Source: Chitinivorax sp. PXF-14 (lineage in GTDB: Bacteria > Pseudomonadota > Gammaproteobacteria > Burkholderiales > SCOH01). From it: a stretch of 64,000 nucleotides of DNA. A model generated the notes under the pieces. That model searched no databases. It was not told the DNA's origin and worked only from the letters and a program-made list of their open reading frames with translations. The translations under genes were made by a program, and so were the position numbers. Shown piece by piece: positions 55,761 to 64,000 of this stretch. Position 1 is the first letter of the stretch, and each line of letters begins with the position of its first letter. The stretch is taken from assembly GCF_040812015.1 (NCBI RefSeq), contig NZ_JBFNXJ010000002.1, positions 186,001 to 250,000 on the forward strand, read 5' to 3'.

Positions 55761-56726
55761 ATGACCACACACGCTTACCATGCCCCCCGCTGGCTACCCG
55801 GCGGGCATCTGCAGACCATCGTGCCGGCATTCTGGCGTGCCCAGCAGGGCGTTACCTACCGCCGCGAGCGCTGGATCACGCCAGATCAGGACTTCATCGA
55901 CCTCGACTGGCTCGACGGGCCGGCCGACGCGCCGCTCGTCGTCCTGTTTCATGGGCTGGAGGGCTCGTCCCAGAGCCATTACGCGCTGACGCTGATGCGC
56001 CACATCGAGCAGTTGGGCTGGCGCGGTGTCGTGCCACACTTTCGCGGCTGCAGCGGCGAACTGAACCTGCTGCCGCGCGCCTACCATGCCGGCGATTCGG
56101 CCGAGGTCGACTGGATACTGCGACGCCTGCGCCAGCACAACAATGGCGCACCGATCGTGGCGGTGGGCGTATCGCTGGGCGGCAATATGCTGCTCAAATG
56201 GAGCGGCGAGCAGGAGCAGGCAGCGCGCGACGTCGTCAGTGCGGTAGCCGCGATCTCGGCGCCACTGGACCTGGTTGCCGCCGGACCGGTACTCGATGCG
56301 GGCTTGAACAAGCACATCTATACCCGCGAGTTCATGCGCACGCTGAAGACCAAGGCACTCGCCAAGCTGGCCACCTATCCCACGCTGGCCGACCACAAGC
56401 GCGTCACCGACGCCACCACCTTTCACGAGTTCGATGACGCATTCACGGCGCCCGTGCATGGTTTCAAGGGCAAGGACGACTATTGGGCACGCTCGAGCAG
56501 CAAGCCATGGCTGCGTGCGATCAAGGTGCCGGCGCTGGTGATCAATGCGCAGAACGATCCCTTCCTGCCCGCCTCCGCCCTGCCGACCCGCAGCGAAGTG
56601 GCGCGTAGCGTGGAAACCGAGTTCCCTCTCCATGGTGGTCATGTGGGCTTTCTCTCGGGTACTTTCCCCGGTCATTTGGGCTGGCTTCCAAGCCGGCTGG
56701 AGAACCACTTCCGGCGCCATTTGTAA
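55761..56726 (+). CDS. YheT-family alpha/beta hydrolase
   Basis: A 321-residue hydrolase. It has the YheT-type start (WLPGGHLQTIVPAFWR), the oxyanion block LVVLFHGLEGSSQSHYA, nucleophile Ser in VGVSLGGNMLLKW, Asp in VINAQNDPFLP and His in HGGHVGFLSG. It is a predicted carboxylesterase or acyltransferase acting on lipid-like substrates. The ATG at 55761 gives the family N-terminus though there is no clear SD; it follows the lipoprotein gene by 37 bases. Confidence 0.9.
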   Translation: MTTHAYHAPRWLPGGHLQTIVPAFWRAQQGVTYRRERWITPDQDFIDLDWLDGPADAPLVVLFHGLEGSSQSHYALTLMRHIEQLGWRGVVPHFRGCSGELNLLPRAYHAGDSAEVDWILRRLRQHNNGAPIVAVGVSLGGNMLLKWSGEQEQAARDVVSAVAAISAPLDLVAAGPVLDAGLNKHIYTREFMRTLKTKALAKLATYPTLADHKRVTDATTFHEFDDAFTAPVHGFKGKDDYWARSSSKPWLRAIKVPALVINAQNDPFLPASALPTRSEVARSVETEFPLHGGHVGFLSGTFPGHLGWLPSRLENHFRRHL

Positions 56727-56788
56727 CCGAGAGCCCTGATGATTGGTGGTAGAATCCCCCCCGAATGTCATATCGGGAGGTTCCAATC

Positions 56789-58165
56789 GTGCCAAGTTAT
56801 CCTAAAGAAATTTTCAAGGCATACGATATCCGCGGGATTGTCGGCAAGACCCTGACACCGGAGATCGTCGAGGCTATCGGCCATGCCATCGGCTCGGAGG
56901 CCGTCGATCGCAAGCAGAAGGCGATCGCCATCGGCCGTGACGGCCGCCTGTCCGGCCCGGAACTATCCGCAGCACTGGCACGGGGTATTCAAAAAGCAGG
57001 CGTTGACGTGATCGACGTCGGCCGCGTCGCCACCCCGATGCTCTATTTCGCCGCTTACCAGCTCGAAACCAACTCGGGCGTCATGGTCACCGGCAGCCAC
57101 AACCCGCCCGAGTACAACGGCCTGAAGATGATGCTGGGGACGGAAACGCTGGCTGGCGAGGCGATCCAGCATCTGCTGCAGCGCCTGGAAAACAACGACT
57201 TGCATCACGGTGAAGGCCAGTACCGTGAAGCCAATATCGTCGAGGATTACCTGAACCGCATCGTCGGCGACCTGCAGCTGGCGCGCCCAATGAATATCGT
57301 GGTCGATTGCGGCAACGGCGTGGCCGGCGCCTTTGCGCCCGTACTGTACCGCCGCCTCAACTGCCGCGTGCGCGAGCTGTTCTGCGAAGTCGACGGCACC
57401 TTCCCCAATCACCACCCCGACCCGTCGCAACCGAAGAACCTGCAGGACCTGATCCACGCGTTGAGCACCACCGACGCCGAGCTGGGCCTGGCATTCGACG
57501 GTGATGGCGACCGCCTGGGCGTGGTCACCAAGGATGGGCAGATCATCTACCCCGATCGCCAGCTCATGCTGTTCGCCGGCGACGTGCTGTCGCGCAACAA
57601 GGGTGCGAAGGTCATCTTCGACGTCAAGTCGACACGCAACCTGACGCCATGGATCGAGGAAAACGGTGGCGAGCCGATCATGTGCCGTACCGGCCATAGC
57701 TTCATCAAGGCCAAGATGAAGGAAACCGGCGCGCTGCTCGCGGGCGAGATGAGCGGCCACGTGTTCTTCAAGGAGCGCTGGTTCGGCTTCGACGACGGCA
57801 TGTACGCCGGTGCGCGCCTGCTGGAGATCCTGAGCCAGGTGGAAGACCCGAGCGAAGTCCTCAACAACCTGCCGAATGCCGTCAGCACGCCGGAACTCAA
57901 CATCAAGATGAAGGAAGGCGAGCATTACGCGCTGATCGAAAAGCTGCAGCGCGATGCCAAGTTCACCAAGCCCAAGGAAGTGATCACGCTCGACGGCCTG
58001 CGCGTGGAATACAAGAATGGCTTTGGCCTGGCGCGCGCCTCGAACACCACGCCGGTCATCGTGCTGCGCTTCGAGGCGGACGACGAGAATGCACTGGAAG
58101 CGATCAAGAACGACTTCCGCCGTGTGATTCTCGATGCCGCACCGGAAGTCGAGCTGCCGTTCTGA
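56789..58165 (+). CDS. phosphomannomutase/phosphoglucomutase (AlgC-like)
   Basis: Interconverts hexose 6- and 1-phosphates for polysaccharide and LPS sugar synthesis. The 458-residue product has four domains with the phosphoserine loop VMVTGSHNPPEYNG, the metal loop AFDGDGDRLG, the sugar-binding loop LAGEMSGHVFF and the C-terminal phosphate-binding region FGLARASNTTPVIVLRF. A GTG at 56789 is chosen because GGAGG lies 8 bases upstream and the start then reads VPSYPKEIFKAYDIRG as in AlgC-type enzymes; an ATG at 56765 precedes the ribosome site. It could supply precursors for the nucleotide sugars used by the cassette at 4.4-8.2 kb. Confidence 0.95.
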   Translation: MPSYPKEIFKAYDIRGIVGKTLTPEIVEAIGHAIGSEAVDRKQKAIAIGRDGRLSGPELSAALARGIQKAGVDVIDVGRVATPMLYFAAYQLETNSGVMVTGSHNPPEYNGLKMMLGTETLAGEAIQHLLQRLENNDLHHGEGQYREANIVEDYLNRIVGDLQLARPMNIVVDCGNGVAGAFAPVLYRRLNCRVRELFCEVDGTFPNHHPDPSQPKNLQDLIHALSTTDAELGLAFDGDGDRLGVVTKDGQIIYPDRQLMLFAGDVLSRNKGAKVIFDVKSTRNLTPWIEENGGEPIMCRTGHSFIKAKMKETGALLAGEMSGHVFFKERWFGFDDGMYAGARLLEILSQVEDPSEVLNNLPNAVSTPELNIKMKEGEHYALIEKLQRDAKFTKPKEVITLDGLRVEYKNGFGLARASNTTPVIVLRFEADDENALEAIKNDFRRVILDAAPEVELPF

Positions 58166-58183
58166 ACACGGTGACGCTCAGCA

Positions 58184-58214
58184 GAAACGGGCCGCGATGC
58201 GGCCCGTTTCTTTT
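58184..58214 (+). terminator. terminator of the phosphomannomutase gene
   Basis: A GAAACGGGCCGC-GAT-GCGGCCCGTTTC stem (perfect 12 bp) then TTTT. Confidence 0.88.
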
Positions 58215-58365
58215 CGTGTACGCTCGCCAACCAGTCATCTTTCAAAATAAATAAAAGAAATAACAAAATTATTTTTTATTATTTTTAGTTATATTTTAGC
58301 CAGCTTACACTCCTCTCCGAGTCACCCATACCAGGCCAGCCAATCATCACTCAGAGAGGACAACC
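58215..58365 (+). promoter_or_regulatory. AT-rich control region of the sulfate-binding protein gene
   Basis: A run of almost pure A/T (for example ATAAATAAAAGAAATAACAA and TTATTTTTAGTTATATTTTA) upstream of a sulfur-assimilation gene. CysB-type activators bind such tracts, so sulfur-starvation control is likely. The exact site is not assigned. Confidence 0.45.
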
Positions 58366-59370
58366 ATGCGCTTTACCACCCAACTGGCCACGCTGGCCAT
58401 CGCTGCGGCAGTTGCCCTGCCCTCGTTCGCGGCTGATATCAATCTGCTGAATGTCTCCTACGACCCGACCCGCGAGCTGTATCAGGATTTCGACAAGGCC
58501 TTCTCCGCCTACTACAAGCAGAAGACCGGCGACAACGTATCGGTCAAGGCATCGCACGGCGGCTCCGGCAAGCAGGGGCGTGCCGTCATCGACGGGCTCG
58601 AGGCCGATGTCGTCACCCTCGCCCTGGCCTACGACATCGACGAGATCGCGGAAAGGGCCAAACTGCTCGACCCTGCCTGGCAAAAACGCCTGCCGCACAA
58701 CGCTTCGCCCTATACCTCGACCATCGTATTCCTGGTGCGCAAGGGCAATCCCAAGCAGATCAAGGACTGGGGCGACCTGGTGAAACCCGGTACGCAAGTG
58801 ATCACGCCCAATCCCAAGACCTCGGGCGGTGCACGCTGGAATTACCTGGCGGCCTGGGGCTACGCGCTGAAACAGCCGGGCGGCAACGAGGCCCGCGCCA
58901 AGGATTTCGTGCAGCGCCTGTACAAGAATGTGCCCGTGCTCGACTCCGGCGCCCGCGGTGCCACGACGACCTTCGTCGAACGCGGCATCGGCGACGTGCT
59001 GCTGGCCTGGGAAAATGAAGCCCTGCTGGCGGTCAAGGAACTCGGCCCGGACAAATTCGACATCGTCGCGCCATCCCTGTCGATCCTCGCCGAGCCGCCG
59101 GTCGCCGTTGTCGACAAGAACGCGGCGAAGCACGGCACGACCAAGGTAGCGCAGGCCTATCTCGAATACCTGTATAGCCCACAAGGCCAGGAAATCGCTG
59201 CGCAGAGCTACTATCGCCCGATCGATGCAAAGGTGGCCGACAAGTACGCCAAGCAATTCCCCAAGGTCAATCTGTTCAAGATCGACGAGGTTTTTGGCGG
59301 CTGGCAAAAGACGCAGAAGACACACTTCGCCGACGGTGGCCTGTTCGATCAGATCTACGGCATCCGATAA
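58366..59370 (+). CDS. sbp: periplasmic sulfate-binding protein
   Basis: The sulfate/thiosulfate receptor of the CysTWA ABC transporter. The 334-residue product has a signal peptide ([20 protein letters not shown]) and the family blocks [60 protein letters not shown] and [26 protein letters not shown] lies before the ATG. The permease and ATPase genes do not follow, so it works with a transporter encoded elsewhere; the next gene uses sulfide. Confidence 0.95.
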   Translation: MRFTTQLATLAIAAAVALPSFAADINLLNVSYDPTRELYQDFDKAFSAYYKQKTGDNVSVKASHGGSGKQGRAVIDGLEADVVTLALAYDIDEIAERAKLLDPAWQKRLPHNASPYTSTIVFLVRKGNPKQIKDWGDLVKPGTQVITPNPKTSGGARWNYLAAWGYALKQPGGNEARAKDFVQRLYKNVPVLDSGARGATTTFVERGIGDVLLAWENEALLAVKELGPDKFDIVAPSLSILAEPPVAVVDKNAAKHGTTKVAQAYLEYLYSPQGQEIAAQSYYRPIDAKVADKYAKQFPKVNLFKIDEVFGGWQKTQKTHFADGGLFDQIYGIR

Positions 59371-59504
59371 AGCCCGCGGGAGATCGCGTCAGACCGCACC
59401 CCGCCTTGCGCGCGATCAATCACGCCGCCCCGGAAAGCAGCTATGATCGCCGCTTGGGCGGGCCCGCCCGCCCAACACCGACCATGACAAAGGAGACAAA
59501 AGAT

Positions 59505-60779
59505 ATGCGCCTGGAAACCATCGCTGTACACGGCGGCTACAGCCCCGACCCGACCACCAAGGCCGTCGCCGTGCCGATCTACCAGACCACCAGCTATGCT
59601 TTCGACAGCACGCAGCACGGCGCCGACCTGTTCGACCTCAAGGTGCAGGGTAACATCTACACCCGCATCATGAACCCGACCACCGATGTGCTGGAAAAAC
59701 GCCTGGCCGAGCTGGAAGGTGGTGTGGGCGCGCTGGCGCTGGCATCCGGGCAGGCGGCGATCACCTACGCGGTCCTGACGATCGCCGAGGCCGGCGACAA
59801 CATCATCTCGAGCAGCACCCTGTATGGCGGCACCTATAACCTGTTCGCGCATACCCTGCCGCAATATGGCATCACCACGCGCTTTGCCGACTACCGCGAT
59901 CCAACCAGCTTCGAGAAGCTGATCGACGAGCGCACCAAGGCGCTGTACATCGAATCGATAGGCAACCCGCTCGGCAATGTGATCGACATCGGTGCACTGG
60001 CCGAGATCGCGCATCGCCATGGCGTACCGCTGATCGTCGACAACACCGTCGCCACGCCTTACCTGTGCCGCCCGTTCGAACACGGTGCCGACATCGTGGT
60101 GCACTCACTGACCAAATACCTGGGTGGCCACGGCAACAGCATCGGCGGTGCGATCGTCGATTCGGGCAAGTTCCCCTGGGCTGAGCACAAGGAACGCTTC
60201 AAGCGCCTCAACGAGCCGGATGTCAGCTACCACGGCGTGGTCTACACCGAGGCGTTGGGCGCTGCAGCCTATATCGGCCGTGCGCGCGTCGTGCCGCTGC
60301 GCAATATGGGTGCGGCGCTGAGCCCGTTCAACAGCTTCCTGATCCTGCAAGGCATCGAGACGCTGGCTCTGCGCATGGATCGCATCAACGACAATACCCT
60401 GGCCATTGCCAAGCACCTGCAGAACCACGAGAAGGTGGAGTGGGTGCAATATGCGGCGCTCGACAACAGCCCGACCAAGCCGCTGGTCGACCGCTACCTT
60501 GGCGGCAAGGCTTCCGGCGTGCTGAGTTTCGGCATCAAGGGCGGGCGTGATGCCGGTGGGCGCTTCATCGATGCGCTGCAGCTGATCACGCGGCTGGTGA
60601 ACATCGGTGACGCCAAGTCGCTCGCGTGTCACCCGGCCAGCACGACGCATCGCCAGCTGTCACCCGCTGAGCTCGAGCGCGCGGGGGTTCGCGAAGACAT
60701 GATCCGCCTGTCGATCGGCATCGAGCACATCGATGACCTGTTCGACGACATCAATCAGGCGCTCGCCGCGGCCAGCTGA
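59505..60779 (+). CDS. metY: O-acetylhomoserine sulfhydrylase (aminocarboxypropyltransferase)
   Basis: Makes homocysteine from O-acetylhomoserine and sulfide using PLP. The 424-residue length and the sequence [60 protein letters not shown] and [18 protein letters not shown] (Schiff-base Lys) fit MetY rather than the shorter MetB/MetC. AAGGAG precedes the ATG at 59505. With sbp it forms a sulfur-to-methionine pair. A terminator follows. Confidence 0.95.
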   Translation: MRLETIAVHGGYSPDPTTKAVAVPIYQTTSYAFDSTQHGADLFDLKVQGNIYTRIMNPTTDVLEKRLAELEGGVGALALASGQAAITYAVLTIAEAGDNIISSSTLYGGTYNLFAHTLPQYGITTRFADYRDPTSFEKLIDERTKALYIESIGNPLGNVIDIGALAEIAHRHGVPLIVDNTVATPYLCRPFEHGADIVVHSLTKYLGGHGNSIGGAIVDSGKFPWAEHKERFKRLNEPDVSYHGVVYTEALGAAAYIGRARVVPLRNMGAALSPFNSFLILQGIETLALRMDRINDNTLAIAKHLQNHEKVEWVQYAALDNSPTKPLVDRYLGGKASGVLSFGIKGGRDAGGRFIDALQLITRLVNIGDAKSLACHPASTTHRQLSPAELERAGVREDMIRLSIGIEHIDDLFDDINQALAAAS

Positions 60780-60803
60780 TCACATCGCAGCGGTAACGCA
60801 AAC

Positions 60804-60832
60804 GGCAGCGCTCCCTGGGGCGCTGCCTTTTT
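60804..60832 (+). terminator. terminator of metY
   Basis: A GGCAGCGC...GCGCTGCC hairpin with a T5 run directly after. Confidence 0.85.
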
Positions 60833-60865
60833 ATTTGGACGAGGCAACACGGAAGGAAGCAGCAG

Positions 60866-61600
60866 ATGGAAACCAGCAAGATCGCGGATTGCATCGACCG
60901 TGTCTACGGCGAACACTTTCTGGCCTTCCCGCTAGGCCAGCTGGCGGACAACCGGGTGATCGGCTCATTCTTCAAATACCAGCTGGAAAGCCGCTTTCAG
61001 CCCATCGTGCGGCTGCATGATGGCGTGGCGATCGGCCATGACAGCACGGTCGAATGTCATGCGCCGGACGGCGGCCAGATCGAGGCTGCACGCCTGTTCG
61101 CGCTCGCCCTCGACAACAGCGGCCTGGTCAGCCTCGACCGCATGGTGCGCACGCTGCACGCGCTCAACTACTTTGCCATCCAGCAAGGCCCTGGGCGCCT
61201 GTTCCTGAGCGTGCAGCAACGCCTGCTTGAGACGGTAAAAAGCGATCATGGGCGCTTTTTTGAACGGATATTGCAGCAGTTCGACATCGCGACCGGGCGC
61301 GTGGTGATCCAGCTGCCGCCGCGTGCGCGGGAAGACGTGGCCTTGCTGGGCAGGGTGATCCGCAACTATCGATCATGCGGGTATGGCGTGGCCGTCGAAC
61401 AGCAAGGAGACGATCTCGGCTGGCTGGCGGCCCTTGGCGACACACAGCCTGATTTCATCAAGTGGCAGGCGGCCTCTGCGACGCAAGCGGGGCTAGAGCA
61501 GGCAACGCGCGTGGCACAGGGACTGGGCGTGGAACCCGTCGCCACCGTCATGGACCGCGCCCACCATGTGGAGCGGCCGACGGCGATGGCAAGCAGGTAG
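60866..61600 (+). CDS. degenerate EAL-domain protein
   Basis: A 244-residue protein with the overall outline of a c-di-GMP phosphodiesterase EAL domain (FKYQLESRFQPIVRLHDGVA, DNSGLVSLDRMVRTLHALNY, RLFLSVQQRLLE, then later strands). The catalytic EAL signature is replaced (GHDSTVECHAPDG) and the usual Asn and Asp metal ligands are not evident (LSVQ; VAVEQQGDD; PDFIKWQ). It is therefore probably an inactive c-di-GMP binder or protein-interaction module. AAGGAAG lies before the ATG. It is convergent with the histidine kinase gene. Confidence 0.75.
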   Translation: METSKIADCIDRVYGEHFLAFPLGQLADNRVIGSFFKYQLESRFQPIVRLHDGVAIGHDSTVECHAPDGGQIEAARLFALALDNSGLVSLDRMVRTLHALNYFAIQQGPGRLFLSVQQRLLETVKSDHGRFFERILQQFDIATGRVVIQLPPRAREDVALLGRVIRNYRSCGYGVAVEQQGDDLGWLAALGDTQPDFIKWQAASATQAGLEQATRVAQGLGVEPVATVMDRAHHVERPTAMASR

Positions 61601-61644
61601 GGGCAAGGTGCTTGCCATACGGCCTGCTCCGACCGAGCCGCGCA

Positions 61645-63531
61645 TCAGGCGCGCGAAGTGGTCTCGACCGTGGGCCCGCCCTCTTCTACCGCGCCCCCTG
61701 CCGTGGTCTGCAAGGTGAAATAGAAGGTTGCGCCCTTGCCCGGCTCGGCCTCTGCCCAGATCTCACCACGATGCCGGTGGATGATCCGCTGGGCCGTGGC
61801 CAGCCCGACACCGATGCCCTCGAACTCCTGCACCGTGTGCAGGCGTTGGAATGCGCCGAACAGCTTGCCGGCCAAGGCCATGTCGAAGCCCACGCCATTG
61901 TCGCGCACGAAATAGACGCGGCGGCTGGCATTGTTGACACAACCGAATTCGATACGCGGCTGCTCGCTCTTGCCGGTGAATTTCCAGGCATTTGACAGCA
62001 GGTTGTACAGCGCCGAGCGCAGCAGCTTGCCATCGGCGTGGACGTACACCTCGGGTGCGATCACGACTTCCACCTTGCGTTCCGGCTCGTTGGCCTGCAG
62101 CTCTTCCACCACCGATTGCGCCAACAGGCTCAGGCTCAGCATTTCCAGGTGCATTTCGCTGCGCGCCAGGCGAGCGAGGTTGAGCAGCGTGTCGATCAAC
62201 TCGCCCATGCGCTGGGTGGCACGCCGCATGCGTTGAATGTAGTCGCGCCCCTGCTCATCGAGCTTTTCGCCAAAATCTTCGAGCAACGCCTGGCCAAAGC
62301 CATCGACTGTCCGCAACGGCGCGCGCAGGTCGTGCGACACCGAGTAGCTGAAGGCCTGCAGCTCGTTGTTGGCCGATGCCAGCGCTGCCGTGCGTGCCTC
62401 GACCAGCTCTTCGAGGTGGTCACGGTAATGGATCAGCTGCTCCTCGACCTTCTTGCGAGCGCTGACGTCGATCAGATACCCCTGCAGGTATTTTTCGCCA
62501 CCCTTGCCGGCATACACCGATGCCACCAGCGACACCCAGACGCTGTGCCCATCGGCCGCCAGCAGCCGGCACTCGAACTCGCGCTCGGCCTGATCGGGAT
62601 TGGCCTCACCGAAAATCTGGTAGGCCAGGTGCCGGTCGTCGGGATGCAGGTAGCTGGTGAGAAACCCCTCCTGGTACCACATCGACAACGGGTAACCGAG
62701 CAGCGCCTCGGCCTGCGGGCCGACATAGCTGAAGCGCCAGGTGCCGGCCTGCGCCTCCCACGGGATGACCTTGGTCGACTCGACCAGACGCCGGTAACGT
62801 TCCTCGCTGATGCGCAGCTGGTTCTCGACCTGCTTGCGCACGGCGATATCGGCTTCGAGCGCCTGGTTCTTGGCTTCCAGCTCGGAAAACAGGGTCTGCA
62901 GCGACTGGCGCGTGGTTTCGAGGCTACGCCCCAGCGCGCCGAATTCATCGCGGCGCAGCCATTCGAACGGCGTATCGAGCTCGCGCTGTGCAAGCTTTTG
63001 CGAATCGGTCATCAAGCGCCGCAGCGGATGCAGGACTCGGGCCTGCATCAACACCAGGATCAGCGCCAGACTCACCAGCAGCTGGCCGCCGACGGTCAGC
63101 AGGAACTTGTTGCGGTCGTCCCGCAATGCGGCCTCCCACTGACCGCTATCCATCTCCACCGTGACCACGCCGATTTCGCTGCCCTGGTAGACGACGGTCT
63201 TGCGCAGCGTGTACACCTGCCCGCGGCGGCGCTCGGGGCGCTCGGCCTGCAGGAAGGTGCCCAGCGCCGGGTCGGTCACCAGTACACGCACGACGCGATC
63301 GTCATCCATGATCGAATTGAGCAGCGGCATGCCGGCATCGGCACTGAGGTTCCATAGTGGCTCCTGCATGCCGAGCACGAGGATCTCCGTCAGTCTGGCG
63401 TGATCCTTCTTGAGCTGGGCGCTCAGGGCGCTGGCGCGCCCTTCCAGCGTGATATAGCTGATGATGGTTGCCGGAATCAGCAACCCCACAATCACGGCCA
63501 ATACAATCGCACGCCGTACGGTCAAACTCAT
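61645..63531 (-). CDS. membrane sensor histidine kinase (HAMP-PAS-HisKA)
   Basis: A 628-residue kinase. A first membrane helix (AIVLAVIVGLLIPATIISYI) is followed by a periplasmic sensor of about 130 residues, a second helix (LLVSLALILVLMQARVL), a HAMP segment and a coiled coil. A PAS domain with PAC motif (FECRLLAADGHSVWVSLVAS) comes next, then HisKA with the phospho-acceptor in YSVSHDLRAPLRTVDGFG, and HATPase blocks LLSNAWKFTGKS, FVRDNGVGFD and GIGVGLATAQRIIHRHRG. This HisKA type resembles bacteriophytochrome-like or orphan hybrid sensors. No response regulator is adjacent, so the partner is unknown. The ATG at 63531 is preceded by AGAGGGG. Confidence 0.93.
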   Translation of the reverse strand: MSLTVRRAIVLAVIVGLLIPATIISYITLEGRASALSAQLKKDHARLTEILVLGMQEPLWNLSADAGMPLLNSIMDDDRVVRVLVTDPALGTFLQAERPERRRGQVYTLRKTVVYQGSEIGVVTVEMDSGQWEAALRDDRNKFLLTVGGQLLVSLALILVLMQARVLHPLRRLMTDSQKLAQRELDTPFEWLRRDEFGALGRSLETTRQSLQTLFSELEAKNQALEADIAVRKQVENQLRISEERYRRLVESTKVIPWEAQAGTWRFSYVGPQAEALLGYPLSMWYQEGFLTSYLHPDDRHLAYQIFGEANPDQAEREFECRLLAADGHSVWVSLVASVYAGKGGEKYLQGYLIDVSARKKVEEQLIHYRDHLEELVEARTAALASANNELQAFSYSVSHDLRAPLRTVDGFGQALLEDFGEKLDEQGRDYIQRMRRATQRMGELIDTLLNLARLARSEMHLEMLSLSLLAQSVVEELQANEPERKVEVVIAPEVYVHADGKLLRSALYNLLSNAWKFTGKSEQPRIEFGCVNNASRRVYFVRDNGVGFDMALAGKLFGAFQRLHTVQEFEGIGVGLATAQRIIHRHRGEIWAEAEPGKGATFYFTLQTTAGGAVEEGGPTVETTSRA

Positions 63532-63930
63532 TCTTGTCCCCTCTCCCCTGGGAGCGGTGTGTGCAGGAGCGGCCACCCGATAGCAGCCATGCTCAGGCAT
63601 GAAACGGGATTTACCCTCTATTCAAGCGCTACTGACGCAATTATGCAAATTACCCTGGCCGACGGCCTCATCCGCCCATGCCAACGGAAAGCCGAGTCAT
63701 GCCACAGAAATCGTTTCGTCATATTACTCATTCAAACTGCGGCCGCTTGAGCGGGATGAATTGTCTATCCTTAAATAAGAAGTCACAAGCCCATGCTAGG
63801 GAATTTACTCTATAGGGTTAGACCGAATACCTCGTCATAGAGAGGTCCCAGCATAATCGGCAAAAATCGATCACCAGATGCACAGGGTGACGCAATCAAT
63901 TGCATGTTTTGATTACTCCAGGAGACAAAA
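63532..63930 (+). promoter_or_regulatory. intergenic control region before phbB
   Basis: A 399-base gene-free stretch between the divergent kinase and phbB. It becomes AT-richer toward phbB and contains short dyads such as AATCA...TGATT around 63895-63915 and CTCTAT...ATAGAG around 63810-63843. No promoter could be chosen with confidence, and no small ORF with a ribosome site was found. Confidence 0.35.
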
Positions 63931-64000
63931 ATGGCTCAGAAAGTCGCACTCGTTACCGGTGGCATGGGTGGCATCGGAACCGCAATCTGCAAGGGGTTGG
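63931..64000 (+). CDS. phbB: acetoacetyl-CoA reductase (partial, runs off the window)
   Basis: The first 23 codons read MAQKVALVTGGMGGIGTAIC and onward: the Rossmann TGGxGGIG motif of the short-chain dehydrogenase PhbB/PhaB, which reduces acetoacetyl-CoA with NADPH for polyhydroxybutyrate synthesis. AGGAG lies 7 bases before the ATG. Only the N-terminus is in the window, so another SDR is possible, but the opening residues are very PhbB-like. Confidence 0.75.
   Translation, partial: MAQKVALVTGGMGGIGTAICKGL

Noticed and set aside
62038-63357. 439-codon frame opposite the histidine kinase
   Set aside because: Shadow frame without motifs.

Overview
The window is a GC-rich bacterial chromosome segment, most likely from a beta-proteobacterium of the Neisseriales type (an inference). 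It carries a PHB-type acetoacetyl-CoA reductase start at the right edge, a complete phenylalanine/tyrosine degradation cluster, a MocR/DUF2917 divergent pair and generally proteobacterial protein sequences. No rRNA, CRISPR array or insertion sequence was seen.

Layout, left to right. 0-10 kb: a methyl-accepting chemotaxis protein diverges from guaB, followed by a Sel1-repeat protein. Next is a minus-strand sugar cassette of aminotransferase, acetyltransferase and TPR/GT41 (SPINDLY-type) glycosyltransferase, and then a MocR-type regulator facing a DUF2917 gene. 10-26 kb: AcpA-like phosphoesterase, PfkB kinase, a two-gene beta-oxidation operon with a divergent GntR regulator, Nudix hydrolase, a small membrane protein, a periplasmic binding protein broken by an in-frame amber codon, uvrA with a DUF1993 gene, a YajR-type transporter with ssb, and slyX. 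26-33.5 kb: a probable copper-uptake operon (DUF2946, TonB receptor, PCu(A)C), a YqjD/YqjE/YqjK-like membrane operon, an AI-2E-family permease, a GST and a diguanylate cyclase.

33.6-40.6 kb: a genomic island of about 7 kb sits in the anticodon loop of tRNA-Thr(CGT) and splits that gene into two halves. It carries a full-length tyrosine integrase, an overlapping regulator-like gene, a filamentous-phage II/X-like replication protein without any phage structural gene, an excisionase-like DNA-binding protein, an AbrB-type protein, a compact second tyrosine recombinase and a CoiA-like cysteine protein. It also has its own complete but imperfect tRNA-Thr(CGT) with a promoter and terminator. Paired repeats lie near both ends. 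This is the best candidate here for an undescribed system, perhaps an inovirus-related satellite.

40.7-50 kb: an Lrp/AsnC regulator diverges from hppD-phhA-hmgA-fahA-maiA, which together convert phenylalanine and tyrosine to fumarate and acetoacetate. A small secreted beta-barrel-like protein, a 2-Cys peroxiredoxin, a MoaD-like/beta-propeller gene pair and moaD-moaE follow. 50-64 kb: a TetR regulator, an unknown gene, rmuC, folD, a tRNA-Pro/Arg/His cluster, an MBL-like lipoprotein, a YheT-type hydrolase, phosphomannomutase/phosphoglucomutase, a sulfate-binding protein, metY, a degenerate EAL protein, a PAS histidine kinase and the first codons of phbB.

Starts were chosen from ribosome-binding sites and family alignment recalled from memory. 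No database search was run.
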